A DNA stretch of 64,000 nt from positions 620,001 to 684,000 of the forward strand of contig CAVXLG010000013.1 in NCBI GenBank assembly GCA_963762615.1. Direction: 5' to 3'. Made by a program: the position numbers and the translations under genes. Positions within the stretch are counted from its first letter, which is position 1; the number at the start of each line of letters is the position of its first letter. Source of the stretch: PALSA-505 sp963762615 (GTDB lineage Bacteria; Actinomycetota; Actinomycetes; Streptosporangiales; Streptosporangiaceae). This document shows positions 18,564 through 26,709 of the stretch, piece by piece. The notes below the pieces were generated by a model. It ran no database searches, had not been told where the DNA came from, and worked only from the letters and a program-made list of their open reading frames with translations.

Positions 18564-19529
18564 ATGGTCGGCCTGGTGAGTTTCCTGGTCCGCCGGATCC
18601 TGCTCGGCATCCTGGTGATGTGGTTCGTCACGATCGGCACGTTCCTGCTGTTCTTCGTCGCCCCGCAAGACCCGGCCCGGCTGCTGGCCGGCAAGAACAC
18701 CACCGCCGCCCAGATCGCCGCGATCAACCGCCGCCTCGGCCTGGACCAGCCGCTCATCGTCCAGTACTGGCACTACCTCAGCCGGCTCGTGCACGGCAAC
18801 CTCGGCACCTCCTACTTCACCGGCGAATCGGTCAACACCATCCTCAAGCAAGACCTGCCGCCCACCCTGTCGGTGATGGTCGGCGGCGCCATCTTGTGGC
18901 TGCTGGCCGGCATCTCGGTCGGCATCTTGTCGGCCACCCGGGCCCGCACCGTGCTGGACCGGATCTCCACCACCGGCGTCCTGATCGGCATCACCTTCCC
19001 CACCTTCGTCGTCGGCCTGCTGCTCATCTTCTTCATCTACCTGCCGCTGAACAAACACGGCTTCCACTGGATCCAGACCGGCTACGAAGGACCCACCACC
19101 AGCGTCATCGGCTGGATCGGCCACATGATCCTGCCCTGGATCACCATCGCCGCCGTCTCCGCCGCCACCTACACCCGGCTGACCCGCGGCTCGCTGCTCG
19201 ACGCCCTCGGCGAAGACTACATCCGCACCGCCCGCTCCAAAGGCCTCACCGAACGGCGGGTGCTGTACCGGCACGGCGTCCGCGCCGCCCTGACCCCCGT
19301 CGTCTCCCAGCTCGGCGTCAACATCGGCACCCTGGCCGGCGGCGCCGTCGTCACCGAAACCGTCTTCGGCCTCGGCGGCATCGGCCAGCAATCGGTCACC
19401 TCCATCTTCAACGGCGACGCCCCCGTCGTCCTCGGCATCGTCTTGATCGCCGCCCTATTCGTCGTCGTCGCCAACATCGTCGTCAACATCATGTACTCAA
19501 TCCTCGACCCACGCGTCAAACTGGCCTGA
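18564..19529 (+). CDS. Peptide ABC transporter permease, DppB/OppB family
   Basis: 321 aa from ATG 18564 with GGAGGGGG upstream. It begins with the family-typical FLVRRILLGILVMWFVTIGTF, followed by GLDQPLIVQYWHYLSRLVHG and DLGTS-like GNLGTSYFTGESV. Membrane helices include SVMVGGAILWLLAGISVGIL and ITFPTFVVGLLLIFFIYLPL. The cytoplasmic EAA loop is GEDYIRTARSKGLTERRVL, then GGAVVTETVFGLGGIGQ. It forms half of the membrane channel of an Opp/Dpp importer. The partner OppC and the ATPase genes do not follow; downstream sequence to 19822 contains no recognisable gene, suggesting the operon was cut. Confidence 0.92.
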   Translation: MVGLVSFLVRRILLGILVMWFVTIGTFLLFFVAPQDPARLLAGKNTTAAQIAAINRRLGLDQPLIVQYWHYLSRLVHGNLGTSYFTGESVNTILKQDLPPTLSVMVGGAILWLLAGISVGILSATRARTVLDRISTTGVLIGITFPTFVVGLLLIFFIYLPLNKHGFHWIQTGYEGPTTSVIGWIGHMILPWITIAAVSAATYTRLTRGSLLDALGEDYIRTARSKGLTERRVLYRHGVRAALTPVVSQLGVNIGTLAGGAVVTETVFGLGGIGQQSVTSIFNGDAPVVLGIVLIAALFVVVANIVVNIMYSILDPRVKLA

Positions 19530-19822
19530 CGCGGTATCGAAGCGATGGCCAAGCAGATGGTGAAGCTGCTGACCCGGAGACGTGGTCGGCTCCGCCACCA
19601 GCGCACCCCCCGGGCACAGCATCATCACCGCAAGCTCGGCGGCCAAACGCCAGGCGGGCCAACCTCCGGTTCCGCGCACGTCATCGCGTACTACACCCCG
19701 CCGCTTGGAGACCTTCGCCCCCCGGCGCATGACCTCGAGAGCTGCGCGGGGGCGGACGTGCTCAGCCTCAGCAGAAATTTCTCTCGCCGGAGCGATGAAT
19801 TGGTCCCGGACGGACTGTCAAC
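19530..19822. other. Gene-poor stretch after the permease
   Basis: No supported gene. A minus-strand frame from about 19818 to 19500 stays open and reads like protein in places (RAALEVMRRGAKVSKRRG; RLAAELAVMMLCPGGALVA) but has no recognisable family or ribosome site. It may be a remnant of whatever interrupted the peptide transporter operon. Confidence 0.3.
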
Positions 19823-21202
19823 ATGAACATGGTCGTGGCCACCGTCGATACCGGGATTTGCAGTCAGCCCGGGCGGGGTGCGCGGGCCCGGCCTGTCTCG
19901 TCGCTTCCCCGGCCGGCGGCTGACGGGACGGCGGGGTCGCAGGTGTGCCCCCGGTGCCCGCCCTCCCGGGTCCCCGGCCAGGTGGCGGGGCGCGCCCCGA
20001 ACGTTGTGTGCCAAGGCGTGCGGCTGATCGTGTCCGGGGCGCTCGATGGCGGAACCGAGCCTGAGCTCGGCGAGCGGCTGGGGTTGTCGGCACGTCATCT
20101 TCGCCGCCTGTTCCTGGCGTATCTGGGCGCCACGCCCGACCAGCTGGCTCGCTTGCACCGGGTGCATTCTGCCTGTCTGCTGCTTGACGACACCGAACTG
20201 TCGGTAACAGAGATCGCGTCTGCCGCCGGCTACGGCAGCCTGCGCCAGCTCAACCGGTCGTTCCGGCAGGTCTTCCGTGCATCGCCCAGCCAACTGCGGA
20301 CCCAGCGGCACGGCCTGGTCTGGCTAGCCGCGGGCGCGGGCCTGCCGCTGCGGCTGAGATATCACGGCCAGCTCGACTGGGCTGCGCTGCTGCGCAGCCT
20401 GGCCGCTCAGGCGATCCCCGGAGTCGAGCACATCGGCATGAATAGCTACCGGCGCAGCGTGCTGGTCGGTGACGATCCCGGCGTCCTGGAACTGCGGCCG
20501 GGCGGGCCGGGCCACCTCGTCCTGGTGGCTCACCTGCCACACTGGGAAGGGCTCATCCACGTCGTCGGACGGGCCAGGCAGATCGCCGGCCTGGACCAGG
20601 ACCCAGATACCCCGGCCCGGTTGCTGGCTGGCGACCCGCTGATCGGGCCGCTGATCATGGCCCGGCCCGGCGTGCGGGTGCCTGGCTGCTGGGATCCCTT
20701 CGAGGTGGGCGTGCGGGCGATCATCGGGCAGTACGAACCGGCCGCCGCCCTCAGCACCCAGCGGCTGGTCCGGCGGCTAGGCAAGCACCCGCCGGAGCTA
20801 GGGCAGTTCAGCCTTACGCACTGCTTCCCGCCGGCCGATGCGATCGCCGCCGTCGGGCCGGCCGAACTCGCCGCCCTGGGCCTGGGCGACGCGACCGCCA
20901 CCACCGTCGCCGCCTTCGCCGCGGCGGTCGCCAGCGGGCAGCTCGAATTCGACCGCAGTGCGGGACTTGACCAGCTGATCACCTCTCTGACCGAGACGGC
21001 CGGCCTGGACAGCCGGTGCGCGCACTACGTGGCCCTGCGGGCCGGCCAGCCGGACGCGTTCTCCGCTCCCGTCCCCGCCACCACCCACCCAGCCATCACG
21101 CCCGGGCCGATACAGGCGCGAAGCCGCACATGGCAACCCTGGCGAGCGCTGGCCGCGACTCACTTGTGGCTCGAAGCACAGCCACCACAAGCATGGCGAT
21201 GA
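19823..21202 (+). CDS. Degenerate Ada-AlkA-like protein (AraC HTH plus 3-methyladenine glycosylase fold)
   Basis: 459 aa from ATG 19823. The N terminus (VDTGICSQPG, then VCPRCPPSRVPGQ) resembles the Ada zinc/methyl-acceptor domain but lacks part of the cysteine set. Residues 65-165 form an AraC-type HTH (LGERLGLSARHLRRLFLAYL; VTEIASAAGYGSLRQLNRSF). Then comes an AlkA domain: RVPGCWDPFEVGVRAIIGQ, GLGDATATTVAAFA, ending WQPWRALAATHLWLE. The helix-hairpin-helix consensus LPGIGPWTA is replaced by TAGLDSRCAHYVALR, and the region where the catalytic Asp is expected reads DAFSAPVPATT. So both repair activities look impaired. Intact members repair alkylated DNA and control the adaptive response. It may be a decaying gene or a repurposed regulator. 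Confidence 0.75.
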   Translation: MNMVVATVDTGICSQPGRGARARPVSSLPRPAADGTAGSQVCPRCPPSRVPGQVAGRAPNVVCQGVRLIVSGALDGGTEPELGERLGLSARHLRRLFLAYLGATPDQLARLHRVHSACLLLDDTELSVTEIASAAGYGSLRQLNRSFRQVFRASPSQLRTQRHGLVWLAAGAGLPLRLRYHGQLDWAALLRSLAAQAIPGVEHIGMNSYRRSVLVGDDPGVLELRPGGPGHLVLVAHLPHWEGLIHVVGRARQIAGLDQDPDTPARLLAGDPLIGPLIMARPGVRVPGCWDPFEVGVRAIIGQYEPAAALSTQRLVRRLGKHPPELGQFSLTHCFPPADAIAAVGPAELAALGLGDATATTVAAFAAAVASGQLEFDRSAGLDQLITSLTETAGLDSRCAHYVALRAGQPDAFSAPVPATTHPAITPGPIQARSRTWQPWRALAATHLWLEAQPPQAWR

Positions 21203-21557
21203 CCACGCCGCCTGCCGTCACGCGCGGGCTCGCCGGATCCGGACACCGCCCGTGTTGGCAGCGATCGCGACCATGGCGTTTCTCAGCCGCAATCGCGCAC
21301 GGCCGGCTATGTCCGGCCGAGAGCCCGCTTATGCGCAACATGCGCGGATGTCCCGGCGATCAACCCAAGAGGTGATTTCCCCCGAACGGCCGCCGGCTCA
21401 GCGACGAGGGCTGAGACGAACCAGATAACGCAGTGCCCACTGCGCGGCCAGCCAGTCGGCAAGGCAGGTCAAAGCGACGGGCGCTCCCTTCCTGCAGGCT
21501 GGCCCGGGCGCACCTGGGCTGGATGCGTGCCGCCGCCGCGCCGGGCAGACTGTGGAA
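21203..21557. other. Intergenic stretch without a supported gene
   Basis: 355 bases. A 7-bp hairpin, CGGCCGG/CCGGCCG (21300-21319), may terminate the Ada-AlkA-like gene. A minus-strand frame ending near 21398 (APVALTCLADWLAAQWALRY) is protein-like but too short and unanchored to call. Confidence 0.3.
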
Positions 21558-22152
21558 ATGCCGTCTGCGCTCTCCGCCGTTTCCTTCAGGGACGCCATGT
21601 TGTCTGATGTCACCGCCGTCGTCAGCCTGGTGCAGTCGGCTTACCGCGGCGACGCCAGCCGGGCAGGCTGGACAACCGAAGCCGACCTGCTGGGTGGGAT
21701 CAGGACCGATGCCGCCGCCGTGCGCGCGGTGATCAGCGCCCCCCGATCGGTGGTGATGCTTCGGCTGCCGGCCGAAGACCGCAGGGCGGCAGGCCGGCGC
21801 CGGTCACCTCGACACCGATGCCGCCGGCGCGCTGCTGGCGTGCTGCGAGGTCAGGGACGAAGGCGGGGGGCGGGGCTATTTCGGCCTGTTCGCCGTCCGG
21901 CCGGACCGGCAGGGAGCGGGAATCGGGCGGGCCGTGCTGGCCGAAGCCGAGCAGCGGGTGGCTGCTGAGTGGCAGTGCCGCCTGCTGCGGATGACGGTGA
22001 TCCGCCAGCGGGCCGATCTGATCGCGTGGTATCAGCGGCTCGGGTTCGTTCTGACCGGTGAAACGACACCGTTCCCCTACGGGGACGAACGCTCCGGCCA
22101 GCCGAAACGACCCGACCTCGAGTTCGCGGAACTCGCCAAGGCGCTCGGCTGA
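21558..22152 (+). pseudogene. GNAT family N-acetyltransferase, broken by one frameshift
   Basis: The N-terminal part from ATG 21558 reads SFRDAMLSDVTAVVSLVQSA and YRGDASRAGWTTEADLL, typical of GNAT proteins that start with a domain around AYRG. Near 21795-21805 one extra base shifts the frame. The acetyl-CoA binding core continues in another frame: LDTDAAGALLACCEV, GYFGLFAVRPDRQGAGIGRA (the Q-x-x-G-x-G loop), then RMTVIRQRADLIAWYQRLGF and TGETTPFPYG, ending at TGA 22150-22152. Repaired length is about 197 aa. The last 70 bases recur at 22760-22830, and a fragment of the middle recurs at 27830-27915. The break may be real or a read error. Confidence 0.8.
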
Positions 22153-22190
22153 GCGCTCACCGGCGGCCGCGGGACGCCAAATCCCGAATT
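22082..22190. repeat. Direct repeat copy 1 (GNAT 3' end plus VOC 3' end)
   Basis: About 109 bp, roughly 85% identical to 22760-22869. It contains the last codons of the GNAT gene and, in the opposite sense, a remnant of the last codons of the VOC gene (compare CGGGACGCCAAATCCCGAAT here with GGGACGCCGAATCCCGAAT in copy 2). The two copies flank the DUF6582-like gene. Confidence 0.85.
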
Positions 22191-22197
22191 GACTGTG

Positions 22198-22515
22198 TCA
22201 GCGGCCGCCGGATGGGGGCATCAGATCGTGCCACGACTTCTCGGTCATGTGCACATCGAAGTAAGACGCGGCGGCGCGGATGTTTTCGAAGGCGAGTGCA
22301 CGGTCAGTGTCGCTCACGTCGGCGACCTGATCGAATCGGCTGAGCGCGGTCCGCACATGGCTTGCCGAGATCAGCGGTTCCTTGCGCTGCCGTGGGAAGG
22401 CGTAGGCCGAGTCGGGCAGGTCGCCCCGCTCAGCTGCGTCCAGGTCACCACCGGACTGCTCGAAACCCGGTGGCGGCTGCCATGTCGGTGCGGGACCGGC
22501 GGACTCGTCAGGCAT
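22198..22515 (-). CDS. DUF6582-like small protein
   Basis: 105 aa from ATG 22515 with GGAGAA upstream. The N-terminal third is Pro/Gly rich (PTWQPPPGFEQSGGDL). The conserved core is LPDSAYAFPRQRKEPLISAS, HVRTALSRFDQVADVSDTD and RAAASYFDVHMTEKSWHDL, a compact helical module found in many actinobacterial and phage-related proteins (DUF6582). Its function is unknown. The gene stops eight bases after direct repeat copy 1 and its upstream region runs into copy 2, so it appears to sit on a segment inserted or retained between duplicated flanks. Confidence 0.75.
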   Translation of the reverse strand: MPDESAGPAPTWQPPPGFEQSGGDLDAAERGDLPDSAYAFPRQRKEPLISASHVRTALSRFDQVADVSDTDRALAFENIRAAASYFDVHMTEKSWHDLMPPSGGR

Positions 22516-22759
22516 CGTGATTCTCCTTCTCCGGCGCGGGCCGCCGAGGCGATGCTGCGCTACGCGCCGGACCCGCCCATGGCCGTACCCCTCGTTGCTC
22601 CACGGTAGACCAGCTCATCTCGGCCGGGGCGCTGATGCTACCGCATGACCGGGTCTTCGCGCCGGGTGCGGTCAGCAACACTCAAGGTCCTGGCAGTGCT
22701 GCCAGGAGCCCGGGCTCATCGGCAAGATAAAAGACCCGCTCGGCCGCCTGACCTGCTCC

Positions 22760-22869
22760 GGGACGAACGCTTCGGCCAGCCGAAACGACCCGGCCTGGAG
22801 TTCGCGGAACTCGCCGGGGCGCTCGGCTGACGGCTCACTGGACGGCCTTGGGACGCCGAATCCCGAATC
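22760..22869. repeat. Direct repeat copy 2 (GNAT 3' fragment plus VOC 3' end)
   Basis: Partner of 22082-22190. It holds about 70 bp of GNAT 3' coding sequence including its TGA, detached from any GNAT gene, and the true 3' end of the VOC gene. The fragment encodes FGQPKRPGLEFAELAGALG compared with SGQPKRPDLEFAELAKALG in the complete copy. Confidence 0.85.
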
Positions 22870-23185
22870 GGTTTCCCTGCGGGTCGGTGAGATGGGCGAA
22901 CTCGATTCCCCCGTTGTCGACGAACGGGACGACCACGGCTGCGCCGAGCTGTTGTGCCCGGTCGATTGCGGCGCGAACGTCTTCGACCTGGACGTAGAAG
23001 ATCGCCCAGTTCGCCGCGCCCATTTCCGAAGTGTCCCACAGGCCACCCCCGCCCTCGTTGACCATGCTGTACCGAGCCGGCATCGAGGGCTCCCCCACGG
23101 TCCAGCCGAACAGCCCCCCGTAGAACGCCTTGGACGCCTCGGGGTCCGGTGACCCGATCTCGAAGTAATTTACGTCGTTCGTCAT
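22835..23185 (-). CDS. VOC family protein (glyoxalase/bleomycin-resistance fold)
   Basis: 116 aa from ATG 23185 behind GGGGAGG. A single vicinal-oxygen-chelate module: NYFEIGSPDPEASKAFYGGL at the start, FGWTVGEP, WAIFYVQVEDVRAAIDRAQQ in the middle and GIEFAHLTDPQGNRFGIRR at the end. Members of this short subfamily often dimerise to make one metal or ligand site, and the substrate cannot be told. The final codons are part of direct repeat copy 2, and an internal fragment (22990-23049) recurs at 27911-27970. It lies 19 bases downstream of the flavoprotein gene on the same strand. Confidence 0.88.
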   Translation of the reverse strand: MTNDVNYFEIGSPDPEASKAFYGGLFGWTVGEPSMPARYSMVNEGGGGLWDTSEMGAANWAIFYVQVEDVRAAIDRAQQLGAAVVVPFVDNGGIEFAHLTDPQGNRFGIRRPKAVQ

Positions 23186-23204
23186 GCCAGCAACCTCCCC
23201 GGGA

Positions 23205-25070
23205 TCAGATACTGCGATTGCCTTCGCAGGCTAATTGCGGGGTCTGACAATGCAGGCACCGCAGGCCAGGCTGCTCAGAGCCGGACGTGTGTCCGCTCAG
23301 CCGGCTCGCGGCGGCTGGCGCGGCCGTCATGGTTTCCAGGTAGCGGTGTACCAGGGGGATGGTGACCGCGCCTTCGCCCACCGCGGATGCGACGCGTTTG
23401 ACCGATCCCCGACGCGCGTCACCGGCCGCGAACACCCCGGGCAAGCTCGTCTCTAGCGGCAGCGGCGGCCGGCTGAGGGATCGGCGGGCGATGGTGTTGC
23501 CGGGCAGGTCGGATCCGGTGAGGATGAACCCCTGCTGGTCGCGGGCGACGGTGTCGGCGAGCCATTGCGTCCGCGGCTGCGAGCCGATGAGGACGAACAA
23601 GGCGTCGGCCGGGACGCTGCGCCGCGCCCCGGAGGAGGTGTCCTGCAGTACCAGCGATTGGAGATGGCTGGTGCCGGTGCCGCCGGCCACTTGTACGCGG
23701 TAGCAGACCTGCACGTTGGGCGCCTCGTCGATCTCGCAGATGAGGTAGTCGGACATGCTGCCGTCCAGCGACTCTGCGCGTACCAGGACGGTCACCTGGC
23801 TGGCCCACTTGGCCATGTGCAGCGCGGTCTGCCCGGCGGAGTTGCCGCCTCCGGCGACGAATACGTTTCGCCCGCGCATGGCCGGTGCCTCGCTGGCCGA
23901 GGCGCCGTACAAGACACCCCGGCCCTGCAGCGCCTCCAGGCGCGGGATACCCAGCCGCCGGTAGGTGGCGCCGGTCGCGATGACCACGGTGCGCGAGGTG
24001 ATAGTACTGCCGTCGGAGAGCCGCAGCCGGTGGTGGCCACCTCGGCTCGACAGGCTTTCGGCCTGACGCATGTACAGGAACGTGGCGCCGAAGGTCCAGG
24101 CCTGCTGCCAGGTCTCCTGTGCCAGCCTGGAGCCGCTGATGCCCTGGGAGAAGCCAGGGTAGTTGCGGATCATCGAGCTGGTCCCCGCCTGGCCGCCGAC
24201 GGCCTCGTGCTCGACGACCACGGTCCGCAGGCCTTCGGAGGACGCGTAGACCGCGGCCGCCAGGCCGGCCGGGCCTGCGCCGATCACTGCCACATCGAAG
24301 ACCTCCTCGGCGCAGATCGGTGTCATGAGGCCGAACGCGTCGGCGATCTCGAGGTTGGTTGGGTTGACCAGCGTTGACTGCTCAGCCCCGAACCGCAGCA
24401 CGACCACCGGCAGTTCCGGCAATTCCAGGCCGAGTTCGCCCAGCATCTGCTGGCCGCGCTCGCAGCCGGCGTCGTAGAACCCGGCCGGGACCCGGTGCCG
24501 GGAGAAAAGGTCACGCAGCTCCTGAGACCGCGCGGACCATCGCTCGCCAATCACCCGCACCGCCTCAAAGCCGCCGCTGCGCTGGCTGCTCCACTCCCGC
24601 AGGAATTCGGTAATCGAGCGGTGGAACTCCTCGGCCGGGTCCTGCACGGGACGCGTCACCCAGTGGTCGATCTTGCCCGCGATGACCGCGTCGAAAATGG
24701 ACCGCACCGATTCCCAGTCACCCCAGCGAACCGCGGCCACCCGAAGGGCCGTCGGGTCGATGCGGCGGACCGCGGCAAGCACCTCAATGCCATCCCGGTC
24801 CTGCGCACCGACCCCGCCAATGACCAGCGCAACCGGCAGGCCAGCCGCCGCCAGGTCCCGCATCCAGGGTTCCAGCTTCGCGGGCCGGTCACAGACGGCG
24901 ATCTGATAGTCCGCGCCGTACCGCTTCGACAGCTCCCAGCGGAGGACCTCCCGGGCGCCAGGCTCACGGCAGACGACGACGATGGCCGCCTGCGGCCCGG
25001 CCGTCTCACCGCGCACGGCCGCAGCCAGCTCCTCATCGGCAGCGGTGGCAGCGCCAGCTGATGCAGTCAT
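23205..25070 (-). CDS. Receiver-like/thioredoxin-fold/thioredoxin-reductase-like flavoprotein fusion
   Basis: About 621 aa from ATG 25070 with GGGAG five bases upstream. Residues 25-150 resemble a receiver domain (AAIVVVCREPGAREVL; ALVIGGVGAQDRDGIEVLAA). Residues 155-240 look like a glutaredoxin-type fold (VIGERWSARSQELRDLFSRH; LPELPVVVLRFG). From 250 on is a two-dinucleotide-fold reductase: FAD motif DVAVIGAGPAGLAAAVYAS, TVVIATGATYRRLGIPRL, NADPH motif NVFVAGGGNSAGQTALHMA and GVFAAGDARRGSVKRVASA. The CxxC of thioredoxin reductase is missing (SASEAPAMRG at that place), while the C-terminal tail carries CLHCQTPQLAC. The family is taken to be redox signalling; electron partner unknown. It is likely co-transcribed with the VOC gene. 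Confidence 0.85.
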   Translation of the reverse strand: MTASAGAATAADEELAAAVRGETAGPQAAIVVVCREPGAREVLRWELSKRYGADYQIAVCDRPAKLEPWMRDLAAAGLPVALVIGGVGAQDRDGIEVLAAVRRIDPTALRVAAVRWGDWESVRSIFDAVIAGKIDHWVTRPVQDPAEEFHRSITEFLREWSSQRSGGFEAVRVIGERWSARSQELRDLFSRHRVPAGFYDAGCERGQQMLGELGLELPELPVVVLRFGAEQSTLVNPTNLEIADAFGLMTPICAEEVFDVAVIGAGPAGLAAAVYASSEGLRTVVVEHEAVGGQAGTSSMIRNYPGFSQGISGSRLAQETWQQAWTFGATFLYMRQAESLSSRGGHHRLRLSDGSTITSRTVVIATGATYRRLGIPRLEALQGRGVLYGASASEAPAMRGRNVFVAGGGNSAGQTALHMAKWASQVTVLVRAESLDGSMSDYLICEIDEAPNVQVCYRVQVAGGTGTSHLQSLVLQDTSSGARRSVPADALFVLIGSQPRTQWLADTVARDQQGFILTGSDLPGNTIARRSLSRPPLPLETSLPGVFAAGDARRGSVKRVASAVGEGAVTIPLVHRYLETMTAAPAAASRLSGHTSGSEQPGLRCLHCQTPQLACEGNRSI

Positions 25071-25420
25071 CTCGTCTCCCGCAGACGCTCGTTTGAGATG
25101 GGCATACAGGCGAAGATACGAACTGCGGCGTTCGCGCACCGTTCGGTCGGACCTGCTCGTGCCAGGGCGCCAGAAGAACGCCGGAGCGAGCCAGCAATCC
25201 CTCGTCATTCCGGCTGCAACGACTTCCCAGCGGTGGGCGGCCGGGTCATGTGGGCGGGCGGGCGCGAACCCCGTCGCGGTGAAGTGTCCGGCCGCGAGCT
25301 TGGCGCAGCCGGCGGATCCTCCAGCCGGGGGCCGTGTCCGCCTGGCACCTCATGAAGCACCGCGCCGGGGTCTTGGGGCTGCTTTCGGGGTGCCTTCGGA
25401 CTCAAAAGACTTGGCTGGCC
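25071..25420. other. Intergenic stretch without a supported gene
   Basis: 350 bases between the start of the flavoprotein gene and the terminator of the lectin gene. It must contain the flavoprotein promoter; no clear -10/-35 pair or inverted repeat stands out. Confidence 0.4.
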
Positions 25421-25457
25421 GCGGGCCGCCCTGCCGGATCGGGGCAGGGCGGCCCGC
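25421..25457 (-). terminator. Terminator hairpin of the lectin gene
   Basis: A perfect 15-bp stem (GCGGGCCGCCCTGCC and its complement) with a 7-base loop, 14 bases beyond the lectin stop. On the minus strand it is followed, after 14 bases, by TTTT. Confidence 0.75.
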
Positions 25458-25471
25458 GGGCCGGCGGCTGG

Positions 25472-26611
25472 CTATCCGACGCTGCCCGGGGCCGCCACTT
25501 GCTCGGGGTTCCAGGTGGCGGCGCCGAAGAGCTGCCAGTAGAAGTCCAGGCTGCCGCTGGGCCCGGCGGCGGCGATGATGCTGCCGGCGCTGTTGGTGGT
25601 CATCGACGGCGCCGAGAAGGTGCTGCCCGCACCCGCGACCTGCTCCGGGTTCCAGGCGGCGGCGCCGAGGACCTGCCAGTAGAAGTCCAGGCTGCCGCTA
25701 GCGCCGGCGACGGCGATGAACAGGTCGCTGCTGGTCGCGGTCATCGACGGCGCCGAGAAGGTGCTGCCCGCACCCGCGACCTGCTCCGGGTTCCAGGTGG
25801 CGGCGCCGAGGACCTGCCAGTAGAACCGCAGGCCGTGGCTCGGGTCGGCGGCGGCGATGACCACGAGGCTGCTGGTGGTGGTCATCGACGGCGCCGAGAA
25901 GGTGCTGCCCGCGCCCGCGACCCGCTCGAAGTTCCAGCCCGGGACGCCGTCGACGGCCCAGTAGAAGCTCAGGCTGCGGCTCGGGCCCGCTGCGGCGATG
26001 AACACGTCGTTGCTGGTGGTGGTCATCGACGGCGCCGAGAAGGTGGTTCCCGCGGCGGCGACCTGCTCGCGGTGCCAGCCCGGGGTGCCGTTGGCCGCCC
26101 AGTAGAACCGCAGGCTGTTGTCCGGCCCCCGTACGGCGACGATGGTGCTGGTGGCGTTGGTGGTGATCGACGGCGCAGAGAAGGCGCTGCCCGCGCCCGC
26201 GATCTGCTTGAGATGCCAGCCCGGGACGCCGTTCGTCGCCGAGTAGAGGTCCAGGCTGTGGCCCGGGCCCTGCACGGCGATGTCAACCTTGCTGCCGTTG
26301 TCCGTCATGGACGGCGCCGAGAAGGCGCTGCCCGCGCCCGCGATCTTCTCGGGATTCCAGCCTGGGGTGCCGTTGACCGCCCAGTAGAAGCGCAGGCTGT
26401 GGTCCGGGCCCTGAATGGCGATGTTGGTGTTGTTGCCGACGGTGATCATCGACGGTCCCATGCTGGCCATGGCCGGAGCCGCGGCCGTCGCCCCGAGCGC
26501 GATGACGGCAACCGCGGACAGTGCCGCCGAAGCGGTCCGAGTGGTCCTGCGGAGAGAATTCCGGCCCCGGCGCCGCCTGGCTGGCTGGCCGGCAAGAGCG
26601 TTCATGTTCAT
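25472..26611 (-). CDS. Secreted seven-repeat beta-propeller protein (PLL-like lectin)
   Basis: 379 aa from ATG 26611 behind GGAG. A signal peptide with an Arg-rich start (RRRRGRNSLRRTTRTA) and a hydrophobic core ends near residue 50 (APAMA). The rest is seven consecutive repeats of exactly 47 residues, each following the pattern SAPSMTT...IAAAGPSGSLDFYWQ...GW/ATWNPEQVAGAGSTF. One repeat per blade predicts a closed seven-bladed propeller. The Trp- and Tyr-rich repeat pattern resembles the PLL/fucose-binding lectins, so sugar binding is the best guess; target glycans are unknown. No enzyme domain is attached. It lies 98 bases downstream of a truncated LuxR regulator. Confidence 0.85.
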   Translation of the reverse strand: MNMNALAGQPARRRRGRNSLRRTTRTASAALSAVAVIALGATAAAPAMASMGPSMITVGNNTNIAIQGPDHSLRFYWAVNGTPGWNPEKIAGAGSAFSAPSMTDNGSKVDIAVQGPGHSLDLYSATNGVPGWHLKQIAGAGSAFSAPSITTNATSTIVAVRGPDNSLRFYWAANGTPGWHREQVAAAGTTFSAPSMTTTSNDVFIAAAGPSRSLSFYWAVDGVPGWNFERVAGAGSTFSAPSMTTTSSLVVIAAADPSHGLRFYWQVLGAATWNPEQVAGAGSTFSAPSMTATSSDLFIAVAGASGSLDFYWQVLGAAAWNPEQVAGAGSTFSAPSMTTNSAGSIIAAAGPSGSLDFYWQLFGAATWNPEQVAAPGSVG

Positions 26612-26709
26612 GACGGTCTCCTTCGACTCTGGGCGAGTTGAAGCGACCGTATGGCGGCTGGTCCGCGCGCCGAATCGGGAGCGGTTGCCCAGTTTGCCCG
26701 CGGTGTTGC

